DNA of 8,613 nt from Chloroflexota bacterium (GTDB lineage: Bacteria > Chloroflexota > Limnocylindria > Limnocylindrales > CSP1-4), in assembly GCA_021802185.1 (NCBI GenBank), contig JAKAAV010000071.1, forward strand, positions 1 through 8,613, given 5' to 3'. Below the pieces are notes generated by a model. The model made no database searches, had not been told where the DNA came from, and saw nothing but the letters and a program-made list of their open reading frames with translations. Positions 1-6,126 of the stretch are shown here, piece by piece. The stretch's first letter is position 1. Each line of letters starts with the position of its first letter. The translations under genes and the position numbers were made by a program.

Positions 1-520
1 CCGCGGCGACGTACGGGTCTGATCCGACGACGGACATCTCGAGGGCGCGGGCGCGATCCGCGATCGCCATCCCGATCCGGCCAAGGCCGACGATGCCGAG
101 CGTCTTCCCGGCGACCTCGACTCCCGTGAACGCGGCCCGCTTCCACTCTCCGCGCCGCACCGACGCGTCGGCGGCGGCCACGTGGCGCGCCAGCGCGAAG
201 AGCAGCGCGAGCGTGTGCTCGGCGGCCGCCAGCGTGTTGCCGGTGGGCGCGTTCACGACCACGATCCCGGCCTCGGTCGCGGCGTTCACGTCGACGTTGT
301 CGACCCCGACGCCGGCTCGTCCGACCACGATCAGGCGGCTGCCGGCGGCGATGGTCTCGGCGTCGACCTTGACCTGGCTTCGCACGACGAGCGCGTCGTA
401 GGCGGGCAGCGCCGCGAGGAACTCGTCTCTCGGCATCCCGAGGCGCACGTCCACGTCGTGGCGACCGCGAAGCAGCGCGAGTGCCTCGTCGGCGAGCGCC
501 TCGGCGACGAGGATCCTCAT
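1..520 (-). CDS. serA: D-3-phosphoglycerate dehydrogenase, N-terminal part (cut by left edge)
   Basis: This cytoplasmic enzyme oxidises 3-phosphoglycerate to 3-phosphohydroxypyruvate with NAD+, the committed step of serine synthesis. The 173 codons visible begin MRILVAEALADEALALL. They show the family landmarks in order: VVRSQVKV (about residues 45-52), GRAGVGVDNVDV (67-78), VNAPTGNT (89-96), AAEHTLALLFALAR (99-112), and the Rossmann NAD-binding loop GIVGLGRIG (142-150), followed by SDPY (167-170). The catalytic Arg/Glu/His residues and any C-terminal regulatory (ASB/ACT) domains lie beyond the window, so regulation by serine cannot be judged. The ATG start (518-520) overlaps the TGA stop of the upstream aminotransferase as ATGA and has a GAGGG Shine-Dalgarno seven bases ahead. 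Translational coupling with that gene is likely. The family assignment is secure; the complete length is unknown. Confidence 0.95.
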   Translation of the reverse strand, partial: MRILVAEALADEALALLRGRHDVDVRLGMPRDEFLAALPAYDALVVRSQVKVDAETIAAGSRLIVVGRAGVGVDNVDVNAATEAGIVVVNAPTGNTLAAAEHTLALLFALARHVAAADASVRRGEWKRAAFTGVEVAGKTLGIVGLGRIGMAIADRARALEMSVVGSDPYVAA

Positions 521-1803
521 GCGCCCGCCCTCGCCGTATCGGGCGCCCCTTGCGCGGCAGGCGGCGCTGCCTGCCCGGCGTCCCGCGCGGATCCCGGTTC
601 GGCCACGACGGGGTCGGTCGCGGCCGCGATGCGACCCCGACCGGCCTCGCTTGCGGCTCGTGCCCCAGCGGCGAGCGAAGCGCCTCGTTCGACGGGCCGG
701 CCCGTGGCTTCCAGCGCCTCCTCGAGAATGTCCAGGGCCGCGAGGATGTCGTCGAGCGTCACGTACCCCAGGTGCCCGACCCGGAACACCGTCCCCGTCA
801 GCTTGCCCTGGCCGCCCGCGAGCGCGAGCCCGCGGCGCCGCAGGTCGGCGTTGAACGGCTTCCAGTCGAGGTCCTCGGGCACGTACGCGGCGGTCACCGT
901 GTCGGACGCGTGCCCGGGATCGGCGAACAGCCGGAATCCGAGCGCCATGAGGCCGGCGCGCGTGGCGGCACCGCAGGCGGCGTGGCGCGCGAAGATCGAC
1001 TCGTACCCCTCCGCCTCCATGAGCCCGAGCGCGACGTCGAGCTGGAAGCAGACGCTGACGGGCGGCGTCCACGGCGTCGAGCCCTTCGTCGCGGCCTCGC
1101 GGTGCGCGCGAAGATCGAAGTAGAAGCGCGGTATCGTGGCCTGTTCCTGCGCGTCCCAGGCCCGTGCCGACACGGCAAGCATCGTGAGCCCGGGCGGCAC
1201 CATCCAGCTCTTCTGCGAGCCGGTCACGACGACGTCGAGACCCCAGCCGTCGGTGTCGAACGGCACGGCGCCGAGGCCGCTGATCGCGTCGACGAGCACG
1301 AGGGCGTCGGGAGCAGCCGACCGGACCGCGGCCGCGAGGCTGCCGATCGGGTTGGTCACGCCGGTCGACGTCTCGTTGTGCGTCAGGAGGACGGCGACGG
1401 GCGGTCGGCCCTCGTCCCGCATCCGGCCGATGGCCTCGGCGACCGCCGCCGGCTCGGCGGCCCGGCCCCATTCGACGGCCAGCGTCGTCACGTCGGCGCC
1501 GTACTGCCGCGCGATCTTCGCGAAGCGGTCGCCGAACGCGCCGATCGTCACGGCGAGGACCGGATCCCCGGGCGAGAGGTGATTGACGACCGCGGCCTCG
1601 AGGCCGCCGGTTCCCGACGCGCCGACGAGCAGGATGTCATTCGAGGTGCGGAACGCGCGCTGGAGGGCCGGCCCGACGCGGCCCATGAGGGCGGCGAACT
1701 CCGGGCCTCTGTGGTTGACCATCTGCCAGGCACCGGCCGAGCGGACGGCGTCGGGGAGGGGCGTGGGCCCGGGGATGCGAAGGTGTGCCTGCAGGTTGGC
1801 CAT
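517..1803 (-). CDS. Class V PLP-dependent aminotransferase (alanine/serine-glyoxylate type), probable serine-pathway transaminase
   Basis: This is a fold-type I pyridoxal-phosphate aminotransferase of 428 residues in the alanine-glyoxylate/serine-pyruvate family. Visible landmarks are the N-terminal IPGPTPLP (10-17), NHRGPEF (30-36), the cofactor phosphate loop GASGTGGLEA (61-70), THNETSTGV (141-149), VDAISGLG (171-178) with Asp172 placed to contact the pyridine nitrogen, and GSQKSWMVPPGL (195-206) with Lys198 as the Schiff-base lysine. RVGHLG (341-346) probably supplies the arginine that binds the substrate carboxylate. The catalytic fold ends near residue 366. The last 60 or so residues are an Ala/Gly/Arg-rich low-complexity tail that is unusual for the family. 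The ATG start has a GGAG site six bases upstream. The four-base overlap with serA suggests that it aminates 3-phosphohydroxypyruvate in place of SerC, but the true substrate (phosphohydroxypyruvate, glyoxylate or pyruvate) cannot be read from sequence. Family call firm, pathway role inferred. Confidence 0.9.
   Translation of the reverse strand: MANLQAHLRIPGPTPLPDAVRSAGAWQMVNHRGPEFAALMGRVGPALQRAFRTSNDILLVGASGTGGLEAAVVNHLSPGDPVLAVTIGAFGDRFAKIARQYGADVTTLAVEWGRAAEPAAVAEAIGRMRDEGRPPVAVLLTHNETSTGVTNPIGSLAAAVRSAAPDALVLVDAISGLGAVPFDTDGWGLDVVVTGSQKSWMVPPGLTMLAVSARAWDAQEQATIPRFYFDLRAHREAATKGSTPWTPPVSVCFQLDVALGLMEAEGYESIFARHAACGAATRAGLMALGFRLFADPGHASDTVTAAYVPEDLDWKPFNADLRRRGLALAGGQGKLTGTVFRVGHLGYVTLDDILAALDILEEALEATGRPVERGASLAAGARAASEAGRGRIAAATDPVVAEPGSARDAGQAAPPAAQGAPDTARAGA
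528..532 (-). promoter_or_regulatory. Ribosome binding site of serA inside the upstream gene
   Basis: On the minus strand GAGGG lies seven bases before the serA ATG, within the last codons of the aminotransferase gene. It fixes the serA start and allows both re-initiation after the ATGA overlap and independent ribosome entry. Confidence 0.6.
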
Positions 1804-1809
1804 GGCTGA

Positions 1810-1813
1810 CTCC
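1810..1813 (-). promoter_or_regulatory. Ribosome binding site of the aminotransferase
   Basis: GGAG on the minus strand lies six bases before the ATG at 1801-1803. It supports that start, and the family-typical N-terminus (IPGPTPLP near residue 10) agrees. Confidence 0.55.
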
Positions 1814-1848
1814 AGCGGGGCGGCGAGGCGGCGGGGGATGTGGCGTCG

Positions 1849-1854
1849 ATGCTA
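1849..1854 (-). promoter_or_regulatory. Candidate -10 element for the aminotransferase-serA operon
   Basis: TAGCAT on the minus strand fits TAnnnT. It would place transcription start near 1842 and give a leader of about 40 bases containing the GGAG ribosome site. No recognisable TTGACA-like -35 is seen at the expected spacing, so the call rests on the hexamer and its position in the divergent gap. Confidence 0.35.
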
Positions 1855-2017
1855 CCGGAGAGAGCGGTGACCGCGTCGCTGACCGGTGGGTCGGAGGGTC
1901 AGGCCTGGTCCGGCGCACCGCGACTGTCCGCGCGGCCGGCCGGCACGACGCCGGCAGCGGTCCGCAGGCGGGCGGCCACGCGAACGCGTGCCACCTCGCT
2001 GCCGAAGCGGCCCCCGG

Positions 2018-2023
2018 TACACT
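2018..2023 (+). promoter_or_regulatory. Candidate -10 element giving a leaderless rarA transcript
   Basis: TACACT (TAnnnT) ends seven bases before the GTG at 2031, so transcription would be expected to start at or within a base or two of the start codon. No Shine-Dalgarno is seen before this GTG, which is consistent with leaderless translation. A clear -35 is not visible. Confidence 0.5.
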
Positions 2024-2030
2024 CGACGGC

Positions 2031-3464
2031 GTGCCACGTCGCCGCCCCGACCCTCGTGGGCCTTCGACACTGTTCCCGGTGGGGTCCGTGACCCCGGCCG
2101 ATCCGTCGGCTTCTCCCCGGCCGGCCGCGAGCGAGTCGGTCCCCGCTCCGCAACCGCTCGCCGCCCGGATGCGCCCCCGCTCGCTCGACGAGTTCGCCGG
2201 GCAGGAGCATCTCGTCGGCCCGCAGGGCCCTTTCCGGCGGTTCGCCGCGTCCCACTCCCTGCCGAGCATGATCCTGTGGGGGCCGCCCGGCAGTGGCAAG
2301 ACCACGCTCGCGCGCCTCCTGGCCGCGGCCGCCGGTGCCGAGTTCCGGACGCTGTCCGCCGTCATGAGCGGTGTCGCCGACGTGCGCGCCGCGATCGCGA
2401 CCGCGGCCGAGCGCAGGCGCATCGATCCGTCGGGCGCCCCGACGGTCCTGTTCATCGACGAGATCCACCGCTTCAACCGTGCGCAGCAGGACGCGCTGCT
2501 GCCGCACGTGGAGGAGGGGACGGTCACGCTCGTCGGCGCGACGACGGAGAACGCCTACCTCTCCGTCAACCCGCCGCTCCTCAGCCGGATGCGGGTGTTC
2601 CGGCTCGAGCCGCTGGAGGACGAGGCGGTCGAGCGGGTCGTCCGGGCGGCGATGGCGGACGAGGAGCGCGGGCTCGGCGGACGCGTCGTCCTCGATGACG
2701 ACGTCATGCGGCTGCTCGTGCAGATGTCGGGCGGCGACGCCCGACAGGCGCTGAACCTGCTCGAGGCGACGGCGTCGCTGGCCGAGGCGGAGGATGTCCG
2801 GGACGCGGACGGCAGGGTCGCGCCACGCCGCGAGGACCTGGAGGCGGCGGCGCAGCAGCGCGCGGCCGCGTATGACCTCGTCGGCGATCGCCACTACGAC
2901 ACGATCTCCGCGTTCATCAAGAGCGTCCGCGGCAACGACCCGGACGCGGCGCTCTACTGGCTGGCCGAGCTCATCGTGGCCGGGGAGGATCCGCGCTTCA
3001 TCGCGCGGCGGCTGATCATCCTCGCGAGCGAGGACGTCGGCAACGCCGACCCGCGCGGTCTGCAGGTCGCGGTGGCCGCGTCGCAGGCGCTGGAGTACGT
3101 CGGGCTGCCGGAGGCGCAGTACGCCCTGGCGCAGGCAACTGCTCTACTCTCTATGCTTCCGAAATCGAATCGAGTCGGCCGGGCATACTTCAAGGCGCGC
3201 GCCGACGTCGAGCGGTTGGGCCCGCAGCCGGTTCCGATGCATCTCCGCAACGCCCCCGTGGCGCGGATGCAGAGCCACGGCATCGGCGTCGGCTACCGAT
3301 ATCCGCACGACTATCCGGGCGCCGATGTCGAACAGCAGTACCTCCCCGACACGCTCGCCGGGGCGCGCTACTACGAGCCGTCGGATGAGGGTTTCGAGCG
3401 CCAGCTCGGCGAGTTCGCGGAACGACGACGCGAACGCCGCAGAGCGGCCGATCCGGAGGGCTGA
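2031..3464 (+). CDS. rarA: Replication-associated recombination protein A (RarA/MgsA), AAA+ ATPase
   Basis: This is a cytoplasmic AAA+ ATPase of the RarA/MgsA/WRNIP1 family, which acts at stalled replication forks and single-strand gaps. The 477-residue product shows PLAARMRPRSLDEFAGQEHLVGP (42-64), Walker A GPPGSGKT (84-91, Lys90), Walker B VLFIDEIH (139-146, Asp143/Glu144), a sensor 1 region GATTENAYLSVN (169-180), the probable arginine finger in LLSR (Arg186), and sensor 2 GGDARQALN (234-242, Arg238). The family-specific C-terminal half follows: SAFIKSVRGNDPDAALYWLAEL, then ARRLIILASEDVGNADP, LPKSN (376-380), HLRNAP (404-409) and GYRYPHDYPG. The GTG at 2031 is preferred over in-frame GTGs at 2079 and 2088. 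It lies behind a TACACT hexamer, and it keeps an N-terminal STLFP peptide that resembles the short Leu-Phe segment preceding PLAARMRP in other RarA proteins. Length is slightly above the usual 440-450 because of this linker. Residues 369-381 use strikingly AT-ending codons. Confidence 0.96.
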   Translation: MPRRRPDPRGPSTLFPVGSVTPADPSASPRPAASESVPAPQPLAARMRPRSLDEFAGQEHLVGPQGPFRRFAASHSLPSMILWGPPGSGKTTLARLLAAAAGAEFRTLSAVMSGVADVRAAIATAAERRRIDPSGAPTVLFIDEIHRFNRAQQDALLPHVEEGTVTLVGATTENAYLSVNPPLLSRMRVFRLEPLEDEAVERVVRAAMADEERGLGGRVVLDDDVMRLLVQMSGGDARQALNLLEATASLAEAEDVRDADGRVAPRREDLEAAAQQRAAAYDLVGDRHYDTISAFIKSVRGNDPDAALYWLAELIVAGEDPRFIARRLIILASEDVGNADPRGLQVAVAASQALEYVGLPEAQYALAQATALLSMLPKSNRVGRAYFKARADVERLGPQPVPMHLRNAPVARMQSHGIGVGYRYPHDYPGADVEQQYLPDTLAGARYYEPSDEGFERQLGEFAERRRERRRAADPEG

Positions 3465-3579
3465 CCAGGCCGGCGTCCGCTCCCGCGTCAAGCGCGTGCC
3501 GTGGCGCGCGAGGCTGGCATGCCGCGCCCCGCGAACCTCACGTCCCGCGGCGCGAGAGGCTCGTTCCGCGTTCCCCGGT

Positions 3580-3585
3580 TAGGAT
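3580..3585 (+). promoter_or_regulatory. Weak candidate -10 element for the MMPL transporter gene
   Basis: TAGGAT fits TAnnnT and lies in a locally less GC-rich spot. It would give a leader of about 150 bases before the GTG at 3745. No -35 is recognisable. Co-transcription from rarA is the alternative. Confidence 0.25.
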
Positions 3586-3748
3586 GCCCGAGGCACCGCC
3601 GCGTATCCGGCGCAACACCGGGCCCGCCACGCTGCCGACCTCCACCGGATACCCGGGATCCTGCGCTCGGGACTGCGCCCTCGTGGCGTGCGCGACGGGC
3701 CGGACGGCCTCTCGGGCATCGCTCCGACACTCGAGTGAGGAACTGTGA
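3584..3748 (+). CDS. Doubtful 54-codon open frame ending in a GTGA overlap with the transporter start
   Basis: The frame begins ATG at 3584 (MPEAPPRIRRNTGPATLPTS) and ends at the TGA at 3746-3748, which overlaps the transporter GTG as GTGA. The predicted peptide is rich in Arg, Ala, Ser, Thr and Cys, with no recognisable domain, signal or membrane segment. About four fifths of codons end in G or C, slightly below the neighbouring genes. There is no ribosome site before the ATG, and the ATG overlaps the TAGGAT hexamer, so the hexamer and this start are mutually exclusive. The stop overlap is the only positive sign, and it can arise by chance. It is recorded for completeness and is more likely not a gene. 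Confidence 0.12.
   Translation: MPEAPPRIRRNTGPATLPTSTGYPGSCARDCALVACATGRTASRASLRHSSEEL
3737..3741 (+). promoter_or_regulatory. Ribosome binding site of the MMPL transporter gene
   Basis: GAGGA lies three bases before the GTG at 3745, a short spacing but the only purine-rich match. An in-frame TGA at 3736-3738, three codons upstream, makes this GTG the earliest possible start in the frame. Confidence 0.45.
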
Positions 3749-6048
3749 GTCGACTCTTCGCGGCGCTCGGCCGGGCCAGCGTGCGCTTTCGCTACCCGAT
3801 CATCGTGGCCTGGATCGTCGTCACCATCGTCGCCGTGCGGACGCTTCCGTCGCTCGGCAGCGTTGCCAAGGACACGACCAGCGGCTTCCTCCCGTCGAAC
3901 GTGCCGAGCATGCAGGCCGCGTCGATGGCATCCCCGTTCCAGAACGCGAACCTGGCGACCGCGACGCTGATCGCGGCCCGGCCCGGCGGCCTGACACCGG
4001 CCGACAACTCGGCGCTCGACGCGCTCGAGGCCCGCATCGGCAGGTTGCCGCACGTGAAGGACGTGATCGACCTGGGCATCTCGCGGGACGGTGAGGCCAG
4101 GCAGGCCCTCATCGAGGCGAACGTTCCGCAGTTTGCGGGCGGGGGCGAAGCGGCGAGCCTCGTGACGGCCATCCGCCAGGCGGATGCCCAGGCTGCTCCG
4201 GCGGGGCTGCAGGTCCATCTGACCGGCGAGATCGCCATCCAGGTCGACAACGCGGCCGCATCCGGAAGCTCGCAGAACCGCACGCAGCTGCTGTCGGTCC
4301 TGTTCATCGTCGTGCTCCTGCTCCTCGCGTTCCGGGCCGTGCTCGCGCCGCTCGTGACGCTCATTCCGTCGGTCTTCGTGCTGGCGCTCGCCGGCCCCGT
4401 GATCGCGGAAGCCGCGAGCGCCGGGGTCCAGGTGTCGTCGATCACCCAGTTCATGCTGATCGTCCTGATCCTCGGGGCGGGCACGGACTACGGCGTCTTC
4501 CTGGTGTTCCGCGTGCGGGAGGAGCTGCGACGCGGGCTCTCGGGGCCGGATGCGGTCGTGCGGGCGGTGACGCGCGTCGGCGAGTCGATCACGTTCTCGG
4601 CCCTGACGGTCATCGCGGCGCTCACCAGCGTCGCGCTGGCCCAGTTCGGCCTCTACCAGAGCCTCGGGCCCTCCCTCGCCATCGGCATCGCCCTCATGCT
4701 GCTGGCGGGGCTGACGCTGCTGCCGGCGCTGCTGGCGGTGCTCGGCCGGGCGGTCTTCTGGCCGAGCGACATCCGGCATGAACCCGTGGAGGCCCGCGGG
4801 CTGTGGGACCGGGTCGGCGCCGTCGCGACGCGCCGTCCCGCCGTCACGTTCGTCGCCGGCGTCGTGCTCTTCGGCGGTCTCGCGGCGACCCTGCTCAGCA
4901 CCGGGGTGGCCGGCTTCGGCGACGTGACGTCGTCCCCGCCGGGCACCGATTCCGCCGCCGGCACCGCGCTCCTCGACGCGCACTTCCCGTCGGCCACCGT
5001 CAATCGCACCGCGATCCTGATGCAGTTCCCGGAGTCGGTCTGGAGCAACCCGTCGGAGCTCACCGCCGCCCAGGCCGGGCTGGCGGCGCTGCCGGGCTTC
5101 AAGAGCCTCGTCGGCCCGCTCGATCCGAACGGCATCCCGCTGACGGTGGCGCAGCTCACGGGGCTGCACGCGGCGCTCGGGCCGGCCCGCGCCCTGCCGC
5201 CCGTCGAAGCCCACGGCATCCTCGTCCCGCAGCTCGCATACGACGCGTACCGGGCCACAGCGAACCTCATCAGCCCCGACGGCCGCACGGCCCAGTGGTC
5301 CGCCGCCGTGGGCAGTGGCGACACCTCGAGCCCGAGCGCCCTTGCCGCCGTGCCCGGCTACCGCGCGGATGTTGCCCGCGTCGCGAGATCGGCGGGCGCG
5401 TCCGCCAGCGGCCTCCTCGGCAACGTCGAGTTCGCCTATGACGTGAGCAACGTCTCGTACACCGACCTCGTGCGGATCATCCCCATCGTGGCCGTGCTGA
5501 TCGCCATCCTTCTGGCGGTCGTGATGCGGAGCCTCGTGGCGCCGCTGTACCTCGTCGCGAGCGTCGTGCTCTCGTACCTCGCGGCCCTCGGCCTGACGGG
5601 CGTCCTGTTCGTGTGGCTCGGCGGGCAGGCCGGCCTCAACTTCGTCCTGCCGTTCCTGATGTTCGTGTTCCTGATGGCGCTCGGCTCCGACTACAACATC
5701 CTGGTCATGAGCCGCATCCGGGAGGAGGCGCACGACCACCCACTGAGGGATGCCGTGACGCGCGCGATCGGCCGTACCGGTGGCACGGTCACCACGGCCG
5801 GCGTCATCCTGGGCGGCAGCTTCGTGGTCCTCGCGATCGCGACGAGCGGCACCGCGGGGGCGGCCCAGATCCAGCAGATCGGGTATGGGCTGGCCGCCGG
5901 CGTGCTGATGGACACGTTCCTCGTGCGGTCGCTCCTGGTCCCGTCGGTCGTCGCGCTGCTCGGGCGCTGGAACTGGTGGCCGAGCCGTCTCGAGGTTGGC
6001 GCCGGCGCGCGCCGCGACGAGCCGTCGCGGGGCACGGCGCTCCCCTGA
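3745..6048 (+). CDS. MMPL-family (RND superfamily) membrane transporter
   Basis: This is a 767-residue inner-membrane protein of the MmpL/YdfJ branch of the RND superfamily, which exports lipids, hydrophobic compounds or drugs using the proton gradient. It has the duplicated layout. TM1 is at about 17-36, followed by a large extracytoplasmic loop (about 38-180), then TM2-6 (about 183-333). TM7 is at about 365-386, followed by a second loop (about 388-573), then TM8-12 (about 576-738). Each half carries the Asp-Tyr proton-relay signature: LGAGTDYGVFLVFRVREEL (243-261, Asp248/Tyr249) and LGSDYNILVMSRIREE (646-661, Asp649/Tyr650). The halves end in FWP (338-340) and WNWWPSRL (742-749), which are typical. 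It lacks the long extra domain and tail of mycobacterial MmpL3 and is nearer the compact YdfJ size. The substrate is unknown, and no regulator or accessory gene is adjacent. It is convergent with the hydrolase genes downstream, so it is not in their operon. Confidence 0.93.
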   Translation: MSRLFAALGRASVRFRYPIIVAWIVVTIVAVRTLPSLGSVAKDTTSGFLPSNVPSMQAASMASPFQNANLATATLIAARPGGLTPADNSALDALEARIGRLPHVKDVIDLGISRDGEARQALIEANVPQFAGGGEAASLVTAIRQADAQAAPAGLQVHLTGEIAIQVDNAAASGSSQNRTQLLSVLFIVVLLLLAFRAVLAPLVTLIPSVFVLALAGPVIAEAASAGVQVSSITQFMLIVLILGAGTDYGVFLVFRVREELRRGLSGPDAVVRAVTRVGESITFSALTVIAALTSVALAQFGLYQSLGPSLAIGIALMLLAGLTLLPALLAVLGRAVFWPSDIRHEPVEARGLWDRVGAVATRRPAVTFVAGVVLFGGLAATLLSTGVAGFGDVTSSPPGTDSAAGTALLDAHFPSATVNRTAILMQFPESVWSNPSELTAAQAGLAALPGFKSLVGPLDPNGIPLTVAQLTGLHAALGPARALPPVEAHGILVPQLAYDAYRATANLISPDGRTAQWSAAVGSGDTSSPSALAAVPGYRADVARVARSAGASASGLLGNVEFAYDVSNVSYTDLVRIIPIVAVLIAILLAVVMRSLVAPLYLVASVVLSYLAALGLTGVLFVWLGGQAGLNFVLPFLMFVFLMALGSDYNILVMSRIREEAHDHPLRDAVTRAIGRTGGTVTTAGVILGGSFVVLAIATSGTAGAAQIQQIGYGLAAGVLMDTFLVRSLLVPSVVALLGRWNWWPSRLEVGAGARRDEPSRGTALP

Positions 6049-6061
6049 CCGCGCCGCGCAG

Positions 6062-6079
6062 CGGCCGATCGATCGGCCG
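6062..6079. repeat. Perfect 18-base palindrome between convergent genes
   Basis: CGGCCGATCGATCGGCCG is its own reverse complement. It lies 13 bases past the transporter stop and 47 bases past the stop of the opposing hydrolase gene. As RNA it could fold into a seven-pair stem with a UCGA loop on either strand, but no T-tract follows in either direction. It may act as a Rho-assisted bidirectional terminator or a protein-binding site. A second pairing, CAGCGGC (6059-6065) with GCCGCTG (6103-6109), overlaps its left arm and would compete with it. Confidence 0.5.
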
Positions 6080-6126
6080 AGTGCCCGGACAGGCGGGAGG
6101 GCGCCGCTGACGAGGCCCGCGCGCGA

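Larger units (their letters stand above)
1804..2030. other. Divergent intergenic region between the aminotransferase and rarA
   Basis: This 227-base gap separates two divergently transcribed genes. It contains a -10 candidate facing each way (1849-1854 minus, 2018-2023 plus). Between them is a six-base inverted repeat CTGACC/GGTCAG with a 12-base spacer (1879-1884 and 1897-1902), plus a short GCCGGCCGGC palindrome (1935-1944) that is expected in DNA this GC-rich. The rarA frame stays open back through the whole gap, but reading it as coding would put the start inside the aminotransferase gene. I therefore read the gap as noncoding. Confidence 0.6.
3465..3744. other. Intergenic region between rarA and the MMPL transporter gene
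   Basis: This 280-base stretch has no convincing gene. I see a possible -10 hexamer TAGGAT at 3580-3585, a six-base inverted repeat CGCGCC/GGCGCG with a 20-base loop (3523-3528 and 3549-3554), and another weak GC hairpin near 3492-3509. Neither hairpin has a T-tract, so no Rho-independent terminator for rarA can be called. A 54-codon open frame (3584-3748) is described separately. Confidence 0.55.

Noticed and set aside
481..1809. A 442-codon plus-strand frame opposite the aminotransferase
   Set aside because: It is an Arg-rich translation with no motifs; the minus-strand frame contains the complete PLP aminotransferase signature.
1935..1944. GCCGGCCGGC palindrome in the divergent gap as an operator
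   Set aside because: It is short and made only of G and C, so it is expected by chance at this GC content.
1785..2030. N-terminal extension of rarA back to an ATG at 1785
   Set aside because: It would start inside the aminotransferase gene and add about 80 Gly/Arg-rich residues that no RarA protein is known to have. A promoter hexamer and a GTG fit better at 2018-2033.
3492..3554. GC-rich hairpins after rarA (around 3492-3509 and 3523-3554) as a terminator
   Set aside because: Stems are only five to six pairs, one with a 20-base loop, and no T-tract follows. Such pairings are common by chance in this composition.
3538..5739. A 733-codon open frame on the minus strand, antisense to the transporter gene
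   Set aside because: Its translation is dominated by His, Asp, Arg, Glu and Gln without any domain, as expected for the antisense shadow of a hydrophobic GC-rich gene. The plus-strand frame has clear MMPL motifs.
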